NCBI GenBank assembly: GCA_023228195.1
Contig: JALOBR010000018.1
Coordinates: 1 to 17,626, forward strand
DNA: 17,626 nt
Source: Candidatus Omnitrophota bacterium
GTDB lineage: Bacteria; Omnitrophota; Gorgyraeia; Duberdicusellales; 4484-171
Reading direction: 5' to 3'
The notes beneath the pieces are model-generated. The model was not told where the DNA came from, did no database searches, and was given only the letters and a program-made list of their open reading frames with translations. Of the stretch, positions 5,529 through 12,982 are shown piece after piece; the stretch's first letter is position 1, and every line of letters starts with the position of its first letter. The position numbers and the translations under genes were made by a program.

Positions 5529-7378
5529 TTACCTAACACCGTTTCTAACTTTTCTTTATCGCGCGTAGATATAACGGCTATACCTAAACCTGTATCAAAC
5601 CCTCTAAACCCTCTTCTTGCAGAAGACCATATCACGCTTGCCTCGAAAATGACCACTTCGGAAGTACCCGGCATATATAATTTGACCATAAGAAGCGTAC
5701 CCACGCTCACTCTTTCAGGCAAAAATATACTAATACATTCTTTCCATGTATCACGGGAATATTTCCCGCTTTCTCCCAAAACCTTATATTCAAATTTTAA
5801 CCTTTTCGCTACTCTTTTACAAGAAATTTCTCTATCCTCAACCACATTAAAATAAAATACACTGGAAAGAACGGCAAAATAATATAACGTCCAAATACCA
5901 TTTACAAAAACGGCCGCGTTACGTTCATAAAAAAACCTGTTCATCCCCCAGGTAAAAGCAATTAAATTGATAAATATCATTAAAATCTGCGGCCATATGC
6001 CCAAATAACTCATAGCGTTACTTCTTGTTTTACCGGTAACGCCAAAAGTCGTCTTGACCCCTAAAATCGCCGTAAGCGCGCCGTTTATATAAACCGGAAA
6101 AGTGATTGAAGCTAACAACTGCCCTATAAAAAGGTCTTTTGCCCTATAATGTCTCCTCGCCAAAATAAAATAAAAAACACTCATGGAAAGTACGAAATAA
6201 GGTATAAAAGCGATAAAATAAACTTCCGGGTTCGCGAAAAAAGAAGGTATTTTAAAAAGCAGATAAGCCACGGGGCATATCATAAGTATGAAAAACGCTA
6301 CGCCAATAAGATAATATGAGCCCGACAAAAAATACTCCCACCACTGAAATAAACTAAGCGAAAATGGTCTTGTCAAAAAACGCCAGACTATTTTTTTAAA
6401 AACCGATATGGTGCCGGTTGCCCATCTGAATTGCTGCTTAAAATATCCCGTGAGATCCTTCGGCCCTATTCCAAAAGCATAAACATGGTTATAGTAGAGT
6501 GACTTCCAGCCATTTGCATGAAATTTGATGGAAGTAGCGAAATCTTCAGTAACCGTTGACTCATCAAGGCCGCCAACTTGCACGAGCGCCTCGCGCCTGA
6601 ATATTACGTTGGTACCGCAGCAAAACATCGCTCCTCCGGAGCTTTTGCCTTCACATATGTATTCGTAAAAAACAGCCTGTTGAAAAGCGGCCGCCCTGGC
6701 AACCCTGCTTTCTTCCATATTCGAATAAAACTGTGGCGTTTGGATATAGGCAAGTTTTTTGTCTGCCTCCATTATAGGGACGAGAACATTCAGAAATTCC
6801 GGAAGAGGATTTTGGTCGGCATCGAATATAACCACATAATCTTCGCTAAGGCCCTTAAGGCAATCGTTCACAATACCTGCTTTAGCGCCGTGACGGGTGC
6901 TACGCCGGAACAAAACTAAACCATAATCCCTGCTTAACTCATCTGCTTCACGCATGTATTTTTCGTCAGAACTGTCGTCAAGAAAATATATCTTTTTATT
7001 CTCATAATTTATATTTTTTAAGGTTATAAAAGTATTTTCCAGGATATCTTTTGGTTCGTGCCGAGCCGCGACAAGTATCGCAACCGACGGCTTATTGCCT
7101 TCTAAGCTATCAAATACCGGCCAGATTTCTTTTTTTTGGCCCGAATACATTTTTACGATATTTACCGCGTAACCTGTGCTATGCAATATTATAAAAAGGT
7201 CTCCGGCTACCAAAAGAGAAGCAAAGAATTTTTCTATGAAAGTGTATTCGGCAAACAGAAACAGCGCAGTTCGTACCGCGATATAAACCAGGCTGACGAT
7301 AACTGACAAAATAATTAATAATTTTACTAAACTTTCTTGTTTTGTTTTCATATCGCTAAATTTAGTTACCCCGCTCAC
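5525..7378 (-). CDS. BcsA-like processive family 2 glycosyltransferase with PilZ-like C-terminus
   Basis: This 617-aa inner-membrane synthase has N-terminal membrane segments (about 19-43 and 52-75) and a cytoplasmic GT2 domain. It shows Asp134-Asp135, Asp186-x-Asp188, Thr277-Glu278-Asp279 (catalytic base) and Gln315-x-x-Arg318-Trp319, the D,D,D,QxxRW signature of cellulose, hyaluronan and mannan synthases. Several membrane helices follow (about 340-510), then a PilZ-like domain (about 518-617). That domain keeps Arg522-x3-Arg526, but the usual D/N-x-S-x-x-G is replaced by Cys548-Ile-Ser-Ile-Phe-Leu, so c-di-GMP control is doubtful. The sugar and linkage cannot be read from sequence. The upstream start is GTG beside a hairpin; an internal ATG at 7349-7351 (residue 10) is equally plausible. 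Neither has a good SD. Confidence 0.88.
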   Translation of the reverse strand: MSGVTKFSDMKTKQESLVKLLIILSVIVSLVYIAVRTALFLFAEYTFIEKFFASLLVAGDLFIILHSTGYAVNIVKMYSGQKKEIWPVFDSLEGNKPSVAILVAARHEPKDILENTFITLKNINYENKKIYFLDDSSDEKYMREADELSRDYGLVLFRRSTRHGAKAGIVNDCLKGLSEDYVVIFDADQNPLPEFLNVLVPIMEADKKLAYIQTPQFYSNMEESRVARAAAFQQAVFYEYICEGKSSGGAMFCCGTNVIFRREALVQVGGLDESTVTEDFATSIKFHANGWKSLYYNHVYAFGIGPKDLTGYFKQQFRWATGTISVFKKIVWRFLTRPFSLSLFQWWEYFLSGSYYLIGVAFFILMICPVAYLLFKIPSFFANPEVYFIAFIPYFVLSMSVFYFILARRHYRAKDLFIGQLLASITFPVYINGALTAILGVKTTFGVTGKTRSNAMSYLGIWPQILMIFINLIAFTWGMNRFFYERNAAVFVNGIWTLYYFAVLSSVFYFNVVEDREISCKRVAKRLKFEYKVLGESGKYSRDTWKECISIFLPERVSVGTLLMVKLYMPGTSEVVIFEASVIWSSARRGFRGFDTGLGIAVISTRDKEKLETVLGK

Positions 7379-7384
7379 ACGCCT

Positions 7385-7413
7385 GCTACGTCCGCCGTAA
7401 GGGCGGGCGTAGC
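7385..7413. repeat. GC-rich extragenic palindrome (REP-like hairpin)
   Basis: Arms 7385-7396 (GCTACGTCCGCC) and 7402-7413 pair over 12 bp around a 5-nt loop, with one T-G position that is a wobble on the plus strand and a mismatch on the minus strand. It is far more GC-rich than its surroundings and ends about 7 nt before the GTG start of the glycosyltransferase. In a minus-strand transcript it could cover that start region or act as a processing signal. Confidence 0.5.
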
Positions 7414-7426
7414 GGTTAGGTTCGGA

Positions 7427-7551
7427 GACAATTCACACTATTATTTTTAATGAGCACATTATTTTTCTGCGCTGCTTACGCGCTTGAAATTAATCTCATT
7501 ATCCCACTCGCTCCCTTCGGTCGCTCGAGGATAATTCGCACTATTATTTTT
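7427..7551. repeat. 22-nt imperfect direct repeat (7427-7448 and 7530-7551)
   Basis: Two copies of a 22-nt element containing CACTATTATTTTT match at 20 of 22 positions, 103 nt apart. Each is followed further on by a TAA(G)TCTCATT motif (7491-7500 and 7591-7601), hinting that a unit of about 73 bp was duplicated and then diverged. Both lie in the 245-bp non-coding gap between the TPR/barrel gene and the glycosyltransferase gene. Confidence 0.5.
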
Positions 7552-7635
7552 TCTGCACAATTCGACTGCAGCCTTAACGGTAGTTTCGGCTAAGTCTCAT
7601 TGCTTGAAAAAATAATGTGCTCATTAAAAATAATA
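7439..7635. repeat. 197-bp element bounded by 28-bp perfect inverted repeats
   Basis: Arm 7439-7466 (starts TATTATTTTTAATGAGCACA) is the exact reverse complement of arm 7608-7635, with a 141-bp interior. The right arm includes the stop codon and the last three codons of the TPR/barrel gene, so that gene ends inside the repeat. In RNA it would form a very stable 28-bp stem at the 3' end of that transcript and before the synthase gene. Its form also fits a small non-autonomous transposon: terminal inverted repeats, TA at each outer end and no coding capacity. No transposase is present. Confidence 0.65.
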
Positions 7636-9864
7636 CTTCAACGATGCCATAACATTTCTATCTTCATACACATCGCAACTCGAATTAACCACAGAACCTT
7701 TGATATTGACATTTAACCTTTTATTGATATCCCATCCGAATTCCCCGCTAAACCTATGCCCGACTATGTCTGTAGAATCAACAGAAGCCTCATAGCCTAA
7801 ATCGTAATAAAGGTTATTTGCGCCGAAAAACACCTCTTCTCTGTTTAAGTAATGCCGCCAATTCAAACCCAAAGAATTTGTAGAGAAATTTTTCGGCGAG
7901 AAATAATCAGTTACCGTATTTTTGAAAGTCTTATAAAAATACCTGTATTTGATGGTAAGCATTCTTGGCTCAAAGGACAAATAATACAAAACATCAAACC
8001 CTGGCTCATGCTTATAATTGCTGTCGGAATATTTAGCAAATAAATAATCAAATCCAAGTTTTAATTTTTTATTTACGTCTATTGCCAAGCGTTCTTTGTA
8101 ATTATCACTGTAAAAATTCCCCAAAATAACCCTGCTGTTATTCTCAAGACGCTCCCTGTCATAATAGAAACCAAGCGTGCCATAATCAAAAGTTCTTAGG
8201 TTCACGCTTGAACCAAAAGTATGCATTGTGTCGATGTCTTTATTGTAAACTATGAAATCATAATAGGCAGCCGCGCGCCACGTGGGGTTATTTATATAGG
8301 TAAACTTCAGCTTGCCTTCATTTTCCAGAACGTCTCCGTAATCTGCAAAACTGCGAAAAGTCAATTTATACGCCCCGGAAACAGTAAGATTATAATTTAG
8401 CGGCTGGCTGAATTCACTCAATAAACTCTGCTTTCTGACATTGGTATCGCGCGAGGGGCTCTCTGCCCTGTAGTACTCGTATACCGGCTGGAGGGAAGAA
8501 TGTTCGGAAATTAATTTTGCCTTTTCCAGCCCTTCTCTCGCACGAAAATGGTTAGGGGAAATATCAAGCATTTCCGCGTAAGAGCCTCGCGCCTTAAGCC
8601 ACATCGATTGATAGGAATAAATTTGCGACAGGTCAAAGGCTGCATCCATATTTTGCGGATCATTTGCTATTAGCTTTTTATAACTTGAAATTGCATTCTT
8701 TACACGATTATCCCAATAATATTTTTTTGCATGCATTTCAAGGTCAACATTTTCATCATATGCTGTGTTGAGTATCCTGCGATATTCATCCAGCGACTTG
8801 TCATATTTACCCTGCCAACCTAAAATGCGCGCTTTCTTTAGCCTTAAACCGGAATCTTCCGCGTCTTTTAGTATTTCATCATAAAACTTTATAGACTCCT
8901 CATATTTCATATCCCAGCTTAAAACATCCGCCAGTTTTATTTTTGCCTTTAAATCCTGCTTTTGGCTAAGCGCTTTCCTATATAACGCTTCAGCCTCTTT
9001 AAAACTTCCGCTATAGGCAAAGGCGTCAGCAAGATATAAATTTGCCTCAAAATTATCAGGGTTTGCCTTTAATATATTTGAGAAAATATCTTTGGCATCT
9101 TTATAATTACCCCTATAAAGGTATACCTGACCCAGTAAAATTTTTGCTTTTAAGTCACCGGGGCTAGTTTTTATTCTTTCATTTAAAATTGATTCTGCCT
9201 TTTCATAATCTTTATTACTCATAAGCGCCTCTATCAACAAATTAATTAGTTCACCCTCGGTTTCCTTCTTAATTTCTGCCGGTAATTTTTCCTTGGCTAA
9301 TTCCTCAAGAAGGCTTATGGCTTTTCCCGGCTCGTTTGTGTATTGGAAAGCCTGCGCCAGGAGATAACGCACGATAAAACTCTTTGGTTTATTTTCAAGA
9401 ATACTCTCTAAAATCTGTTTTGCTTTTTGCGGTTGGTTATCCCAAATATAAACTTGCGCAAGCTTAATCTGCGCATCGCTATCTGCTGTTTCTGCAATTA
9501 TCTCTTCATAAAGCGCTATAGCTTGGGCATAATCTTTTTGCCAGGATAAGCTTTCGGCCAGTGATTTTTTAATAGGGTAATCCTGCGGCTTAAGAAGAAT
9601 GATTTGTCGAAAGATTTTTATTGCTTCCGGCAGGTTCCCTGTCCACTGATAGCAATAAGCCAATTCTTTTAATGCATCCAAACGGCTAGGTTTTATGGAA
9701 AGAGTTTTTCTGTATAGTGAAGCGGCTTCGTTGTATTTTCCTTTTTCAAATAATCTATGCCCCTGATAATAATTAATATCCGCCTGTTGCGTTTTATGAT
9801 ATATAACTGTGGTGCTAATCGAGCTGGCAATTAAAATAATAATCAACCAAATCAATTTTAGCAT
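7624..9864 (-). CDS. TPR plus beta-barrel outer-membrane polysaccharide export protein (BcsC/PgaA-like)
   Basis: This 746-aa protein opens with a hydrophobic signal or anchor segment (about 2-21). About 12 tetratricopeptide repeats follow (about 30-455), with recurring Gly-Lys-Tyr and Ala-x2-Leu-Tyr positions. The last 285 residues or so alternate polar and aromatic residues like beta-strands and end in Lys-Tyr-Tyr-Phe; a terminal Phe is the usual BAM recognition signal. The TPR-plus-barrel layout is that of BcsC, PgaA and PelB-type secretins for polysaccharides. Here it is the first gene of the exopolysaccharide locus and is about half the length of E. coli BcsC. No good SD is present; a promoter-like pair of hexamers lies right before the ATG. 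The final codons and stop are part of a 28-bp inverted repeat. Confidence 0.82.
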   Translation of the reverse strand: MLKLIWLIIILIASSISTTVIYHKTQQADINYYQGHRLFEKGKYNEAASLYRKTLSIKPSRLDALKELAYCYQWTGNLPEAIKIFRQIILLKPQDYPIKKSLAESLSWQKDYAQAIALYEEIIAETADSDAQIKLAQVYIWDNQPQKAKQILESILENKPKSFIVRYLLAQAFQYTNEPGKAISLLEELAKEKLPAEIKKETEGELINLLIEALMSNKDYEKAESILNERIKTSPGDLKAKILLGQVYLYRGNYKDAKDIFSNILKANPDNFEANLYLADAFAYSGSFKEAEALYRKALSQKQDLKAKIKLADVLSWDMKYEESIKFYDEILKDAEDSGLRLKKARILGWQGKYDKSLDEYRRILNTAYDENVDLEMHAKKYYWDNRVKNAISSYKKLIANDPQNMDAAFDLSQIYSYQSMWLKARGSYAEMLDISPNHFRAREGLEKAKLISEHSSLQPVYEYYRAESPSRDTNVRKQSLLSEFSQPLNYNLTVSGAYKLTFRSFADYGDVLENEGKLKFTYINNPTWRAAAYYDFIVYNKDIDTMHTFGSSVNLRTFDYGTLGFYYDRERLENNSRVILGNFYSDNYKERLAIDVNKKLKLGFDYLFAKYSDSNYKHEPGFDVLYYLSFEPRMLTIKYRYFYKTFKNTVTDYFSPKNFSTNSLGLNWRHYLNREEVFFGANNLYYDLGYEASVDSTDIVGHRFSGEFGWDINKRLNVNIKGSVVNSSCDVYEDRNVMASLKYYF

Positions 9865-9872
9865 GTTTCTTT

Positions 9873-9901
9873 ATTCTAATGCCGCATTCAAGGCAGGTCA
9901 A
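9873..9901 (-). promoter_or_regulatory. Sigma70-like promoter for the polysaccharide locus
   Basis: On the minus strand TTGACC (9896-9901) and TAGAAT (9873-9878) each match the consensus at 5 of 6 positions and are separated by exactly 17 bp. The -10 box ends 8 nt before the ATG of the TPR/barrel gene, so transcription would begin about 2 nt before the start codon, giving an almost leaderless mRNA. Confidence 0.5.
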
Positions 9902-9904
9902 ACT

Positions 9905-9928
9905 AAATTACCACGAAAAGTATCATTC
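9905..9928. repeat. Bipartite direct repeat, right copy (shares two blocks with 162-193)
   Basis: Blocks AAATTACCACG (9905-9915) and GTATCATTC (9920-9928), 4 nt apart, repeat the pair seen at 162-172 and 185-193. This copy lies just upstream of the -35 box of the polysaccharide locus promoter, so it could be an operator. Confidence 0.35.
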
Positions 9929-9973
9929 GGGAAATCAGGCTTGATTAGACTAGATGATTGCAGGGTTGTATAT

Positions 9974-10342
9974 TTACTTTTGATGCTGATTTACGGCTTT
10001 TAACGATTCTATCGCTTTTATGGCCTCTTCCTTTGTTAATTCATCGAGTTTGGTTTTATGATAATACTTATGCAGAAAATTGTTAAGGTGTTCTTCTTCC
10101 CAGCCTAATTTACCTGCAAGATACTTAATGAATATTTTTTGTTTTATAGTAAGGCCATGAGGGTTAACCTGGTAATATTTGCTGCGGACAAAATAGTTCA
10201 TCAGCTTCCTGAAACCTGCTTCATCCAGGTCTTTTGAGCTGGTGACACCGGAAACATCATGCAAAATTGCCCTATATTCGCTATCAACCAGGCCTAACTC
10301 TTTCTTAACGATATGAATAATTGCTAATTTCTTTTTATCCAT
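9974..10342 (-). CDS. GemA-like protein (phage Mu gp16 family, DUF1018)
   Basis: This 122-aa cytoplasmic protein begins Met-Asp-Lys-Lys-Lys and shows the GemA opening: Ala-Ile-Ile-His-Ile-x-Lys-Lys-Glu-Leu-Gly-Leu, then Glu-Tyr-Arg-Ala-Ile-Leu and a Val-Ser-Gly-Val-Thr-Ser block. A C-terminal region with Gly-Trp-Glu-Glu follows. In phage Mu GemA affects host gene expression and DNA topology; homologues also occur outside prophages. I chose the ATG at 10340-10342 because the similarity starts there; a longer reading would run 178 nt into the transporter gene in another frame. It starts 11 nt after cstA and lacks a clear SD, so it is probably co-transcribed. No other phage gene is in the window. 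Its role here is unknown. Confidence 0.72.
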   Translation of the reverse strand: MDKKKLAIIHIVKKELGLVDSEYRAILHDVSGVTSSKDLDEAGFRKLMNYFVRSKYYQVNPHGLTIKQKIFIKYLAGKLGWEEEHLNNFLHKYYHKTKLDELTKEEAIKAIESLKAVNQHQK

Positions 10343-10353
10343 AGATAAAAGGA

Positions 10354-12030
10354 TTATTCGACGGCGGCTTCCTTGACAAGAACCTGTTTGGCTTCCCAAA
10401 TAAGCATAGCGCTTAAACCTAAAAGTAAAATTCCGCACATTCCTGAAATATAGATATCGCTTGAAGGCGCAATTTTTCCGGCGGCGGCAAAAGATTTCAC
10501 AAAAGGAATAATCAAGCCAACCAACGACCATAAAGTAACAACAAACATAAATATCATTGGCAGAAATACCTGGTAAGCCTTTTTACCCATATGCATAAGC
10601 CATACAGAGGCTGCGAGGAGAATAAAACTGGCAAGCAATTGGTTGCTGGTTCCGAAAATCGGCCAGGCGACAAGATAACCCTTCTCTTTGGTTGTCATGA
10701 GGAACGCGAACGGAACAACAACACTAATTACGCCGGCAAGTATCATTCCTTTTTTCGAAGTCCAGCCCATAAGCTCTTGCAAACAATAGCGGGCAAGCCT
10801 TGTGCACACATCGAGAGTATCATACACAAAAGTAGAAAACGCAAGAAGCGCAAAAGCAAACGCGGCCGCATAAGGTATTTTAATGAGGCCTAAATAGCTG
10901 GCAATCCCATGCGCGTAAATTAAGTTTGGCTCTGACTTTAAAATACTGCTTGTCTTTGGCAGCATCATCACGGTTGCTATGGCAAGCACCGCAACTAATC
11001 CCTCTAAAAGCATTGCTCCGTAGGCTATTACGACACTGTCGCTTTCGTTTTTAAGTTGTTTTGACGTTGTTCCGGAGCTTACGATGCCGTGAAAACCCGA
11101 ACAGGCTCCGCAGGCAACCGTGATGAATAAAAGAGGGAAAATATTTTTTCCGTTTACCGCGCTCGCCATACCGCTAAGATTAAACGCGGGAAACTCTATT
11201 TTAAAACCTCCGAATAATGCGCCGGCAAGGCCGATAATAATAACGAGATACAAAAACCAGCCCCCTAAAAACCCGCGCGGCTGTAAAAGCAGCCATACCG
11301 GGATAAGGGAAGCAACCAGGCAATATATTAAAATTATCGCATCCCACTGCTTGACCGAGAAAACGCTGAAGGCGTTGAGTATTGTTTCTGGAAGTTGCGG
11401 GCCGCTCCAAACGACAAAAAGCATCAAAGGCAAAAATATCGTAGTTGCAAGCCAGAGTTTAACCTTAAATTTATAAAGCGCAAGCCCCATGGCCATCGCC
11501 AAAAACAAATATACAACCGAAGAAGCCGCAACTGCCGGTCCGAAAGCTGCGCCCTCAATTGTAGTCTTAAAAGTATGCGCAGTAATATCGGTAAAAGCAA
11601 TAACCACATAGATTAAAGCGAACCAGACAAAAACAAGAAAGAATTTATAAGACCTGCCCGGCATATACTTTTTGACGACTTCGCCTATGGACGCCCCATC
11701 ATGCCTGATAGATGCAACAAGGGCAAAAAAATCGTGCGTTCCTCCGATAAAAATTGCACCCAGCACAATCCAGATAAGCGCCGGCAGCCAGCCAAACCAA
11801 AGGCACGCTAAAACCGGACCAACTATTGGTCCGGCTGCGGCAATCGCGGAAAAATGCTGGCCCAGAAGCAATGTGTGCTTTGCCGGAACATAATCTATGC
11901 CATCATTGATTCTACAGGCTGGAGTTGGCAGGTTGTTGTTTAAAGTAACTTTTCCGGATAGAAATCTTCCGTAAAAGATATAAGCAATTAAAAAAACAGC
12001 TATAACTATAGCTACAAGAATGCTAATCAT
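10354..12030 (-). CDS. cstA: CstA-family carbon starvation / peptide transporter
   Basis: This 558-aa polytopic inner-membrane protein has roughly 15 hydrophobic segments. The family landmark sits near the N-terminus: Asp-Tyr-Val-Pro (46-49), then Gly-Gln-His-Phe-Ser-Ala-Ile-Ala and Gly-Pro-Ile-Val-Gly-Pro-Val. The Gly-Gly-Thr-His-Asp-Phe segment near 97 and the Gly-Thr-Ser-Asn-Gln-Leu-Leu-Ala segment are also typical. CstA and BtsT take up peptides or pyruvate, driven by an ion gradient, often when carbon is scarce. At 558 aa it belongs with the shorter members; E. coli CstA is about 700 aa. TATAAT lies 11 nt before the ATG, without an SD. A GemA-like gene follows closely. The exact substrate cannot be deduced. 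Confidence 0.92.
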   Translation of the reverse strand: MISILVAIVIAVFLIAYIFYGRFLSGKVTLNNNLPTPACRINDGIDYVPAKHTLLLGQHFSAIAAAGPIVGPVLACLWFGWLPALIWIVLGAIFIGGTHDFFALVASIRHDGASIGEVVKKYMPGRSYKFFLVFVWFALIYVVIAFTDITAHTFKTTIEGAAFGPAVAASSVVYLFLAMAMGLALYKFKVKLWLATTIFLPLMLFVVWSGPQLPETILNAFSVFSVKQWDAIILIYCLVASLIPVWLLLQPRGFLGGWFLYLVIIIGLAGALFGGFKIEFPAFNLSGMASAVNGKNIFPLLFITVACGACSGFHGIVSSGTTSKQLKNESDSVVIAYGAMLLEGLVAVLAIATVMMLPKTSSILKSEPNLIYAHGIASYLGLIKIPYAAAFAFALLAFSTFVYDTLDVCTRLARYCLQELMGWTSKKGMILAGVISVVVPFAFLMTTKEKGYLVAWPIFGTSNQLLASFILLAASVWLMHMGKKAYQVFLPMIFMFVVTLWSLVGLIIPFVKSFAAAGKIAPSSDIYISGMCGILLLGLSAMLIWEAKQVLVKEAAVE

Positions 12031-12041
12031 TGTTTAATTCG

Positions 12042-12047
12042 ATTATA
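12042..12047 (-). promoter_or_regulatory. -10-like box immediately before cstA
   Basis: A perfect TATAAT on the minus strand ends 11 nt before the cstA ATG. No convincing -35 hexamer is found at 16-18 bp. Start of transcription would fall about 5 nt before the start codon. Confidence 0.35.
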
Positions 12048-12074
12048 TATTTACCCTAATTCCTAATATGACAA

Positions 12075-12314
12075 CTACGGCTTTTCCACTTCCTGCCTCA
12101 GCTTAACGTTTAAATAGCGCGAGTTTCTTACCCCTAATACCTGCGAAGGATAGACACTGCGATGACCGGTAATAAAAAAACCTATTACGCAGGCAATGGC
12201 CGCGTAAGGGGCAATTTGCGGCCCGAATAATTCTATAGCCATAATGCTTGCGGCAATCGGCGCATTTGCCGCGCCCGCGAGAACTGCCACTAATCCGATT
12301 GAAGCAAAAAGCAT
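12075..12314 (-). pseudogene. C-terminal remnant of a ClC-family chloride channel/transporter
   Basis: The 79 codons match the end of prokaryotic ClC proteins: Ala-Gly-Ala-Ala-Asn-Ala-Pro-Ile-Ala-Ala-Ser-Ile-Met, Glu-Leu-Phe-Gly, Ala-Ile-Ala-Cys-Val-Ile and Thr-Gly-His-Arg-Ser-Val-Tyr-Pro-Ser-Gln-Val-Leu. A full ClC core is about 400-450 aa, so the selectivity-filter segments (GSGIP, GREGP, GxFxP) are all missing. The upstream sequence in this frame soon meets a stop codon and belongs to a different gene that ends 10 nt before this ATG. No SD precedes the start. I read it as the 3' stub of a ClC gene after a deletion or insertion event. Expression of a short peptide is not excluded. Confidence 0.72.
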
Positions 12315-12324
12315 TGTATTTAAG

Positions 12325-12972
12325 CTAACTATTTTTTGGCTTTTGCAGCTTGATTATTATGCCTTCAATAGTTATTGCTAAAGCTGTTATGCACAATATT
12401 ACAAACAAACCAAAAAGTGAATTTATTATCGGGTTTTCAAAGAAAGCAGAAATTGAAGCTTCATCTTTAAGAGTTACATAAGGCAACACTGATACGAATA
12501 GAAAACTTACTATACTTACAGGAACAAGAATGATTCCCCATATTAACATAAATTTGCTTATTTTTTTACAATCAGCTACGCATTCAGGTAGTTTGTGAAA
12601 CTTGAATGTTGCCTGGATAGCTCTGATACTCATTCCCAGAACAATTATCGCCAAAAATATATTTCTGCCGCCGGCATTAGTTCTGCTTGCAAAATTACTT
12701 ATGGTTGAAATTGCAGCCGCTATCGAAATTAGGAACAATACAATGGCAGTTGCCCTGCTCTTTAAAAGACGCAAAATGGTTGATGCAGCCAAATAAATAA
12801 TGCCTTCAATGATGTAAAATTTCCACAAGCAAATTCCTATTACAATGTTTAGCCCAGCCACTGCATAAAACCCGTTGCTAGCCTCTTTGACTGCCTTTAT
12901 TGCTTCGTCTTTCGTCTTAATTGGCCCAAACCATGCTTTTTTTAAAGCTGCCAACTTATCTTTTTTGTCCAT
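12325..12972 (-). CDS. Polytopic membrane protein of unknown function
   Basis: This 215-aa protein has a charged cytoplasmic N-terminus (about 1-33, rich in Lys, with Trp-Phe-Gly-Pro-Ile) and then about five to six hydrophobic segments (near 34-50, 53-70, 75-95, 104-120, 148-170 and 185-206). A Cys-x3-Cys lies at about 132-136 in the loop before the last segments. I do not recognise the family. The start is set by an excellent AGGAGGT ending 3 nt before the ATG at 12970-12972; a TTG eight codons upstream is a poorer choice. It ends 10 nt before the ClC remnant, which may mark the recombination point that truncated the channel gene. The gap of 142 nt upstream suggests its own promoter, but none is convincing. 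Confidence 0.7.
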   Translation of the reverse strand: MDKKDKLAALKKAWFGPIKTKDEAIKAVKEASNGFYAVAGLNIVIGICLWKFYIIEGIIYLAASTILRLLKSRATAIVLFLISIAAAISTISNFASRTNAGGRNIFLAIIVLGMSIRAIQATFKFHKLPECVADCKKISKFMLIWGIILVPVSIVSFLFVSVLPYVTLKDEASISAFFENPIINSLFGLFVILCITALAITIEGIIIKLQKPKNS

Positions 12973-12975
12973 TTT

Positions 12976-12982
12976 ACCTCCT
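12976..12982 (-). promoter_or_regulatory. Consensus Shine-Dalgarno (AGGAGGT) that fixes the start of the membrane protein
   Basis: AGGAGGT on the minus strand is followed by AAA and the ATG at 12970-12972. It is the strongest ribosome site in the window and shows that the organism uses SD-led initiation at least here. It excludes the TTG at 12994-12996 as the main start. Confidence 0.75.

Noticed and set aside
7505..7530. Short CTCGCTC / TCGCTCG repeats suggesting a hairpin
   Set aside because: The two blocks are direct and not inverted, so they do not pair; probably just part of the surrounding repeat-rich spacer.
9933..9947. Terminator after the GemA-like gene
   Set aside because: The AATCA/TGATT stem is 5 bp, AT-rich and not followed by a T-run.
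10343..10531. 63-residue N-terminal extension of the GemA-like protein
   Set aside because: It mostly overlaps the cstA coding region out of frame and is Arg/Cys/Phe-rich without family similarity; the family similarity starts at the ATG at 10342.
11120..11616. Overlapping open frames on both strands inside cstA
   Set aside because: They are shadows of the transporter frame: basic or low-complexity products, no ribosome sites, no recognisable motifs.
9974..12030. Prophage remnant
   Set aside because: Apart from the GemA-like gene there is no integrase, portal, capsid or repressor gene, and the neighbours are ordinary transporters.
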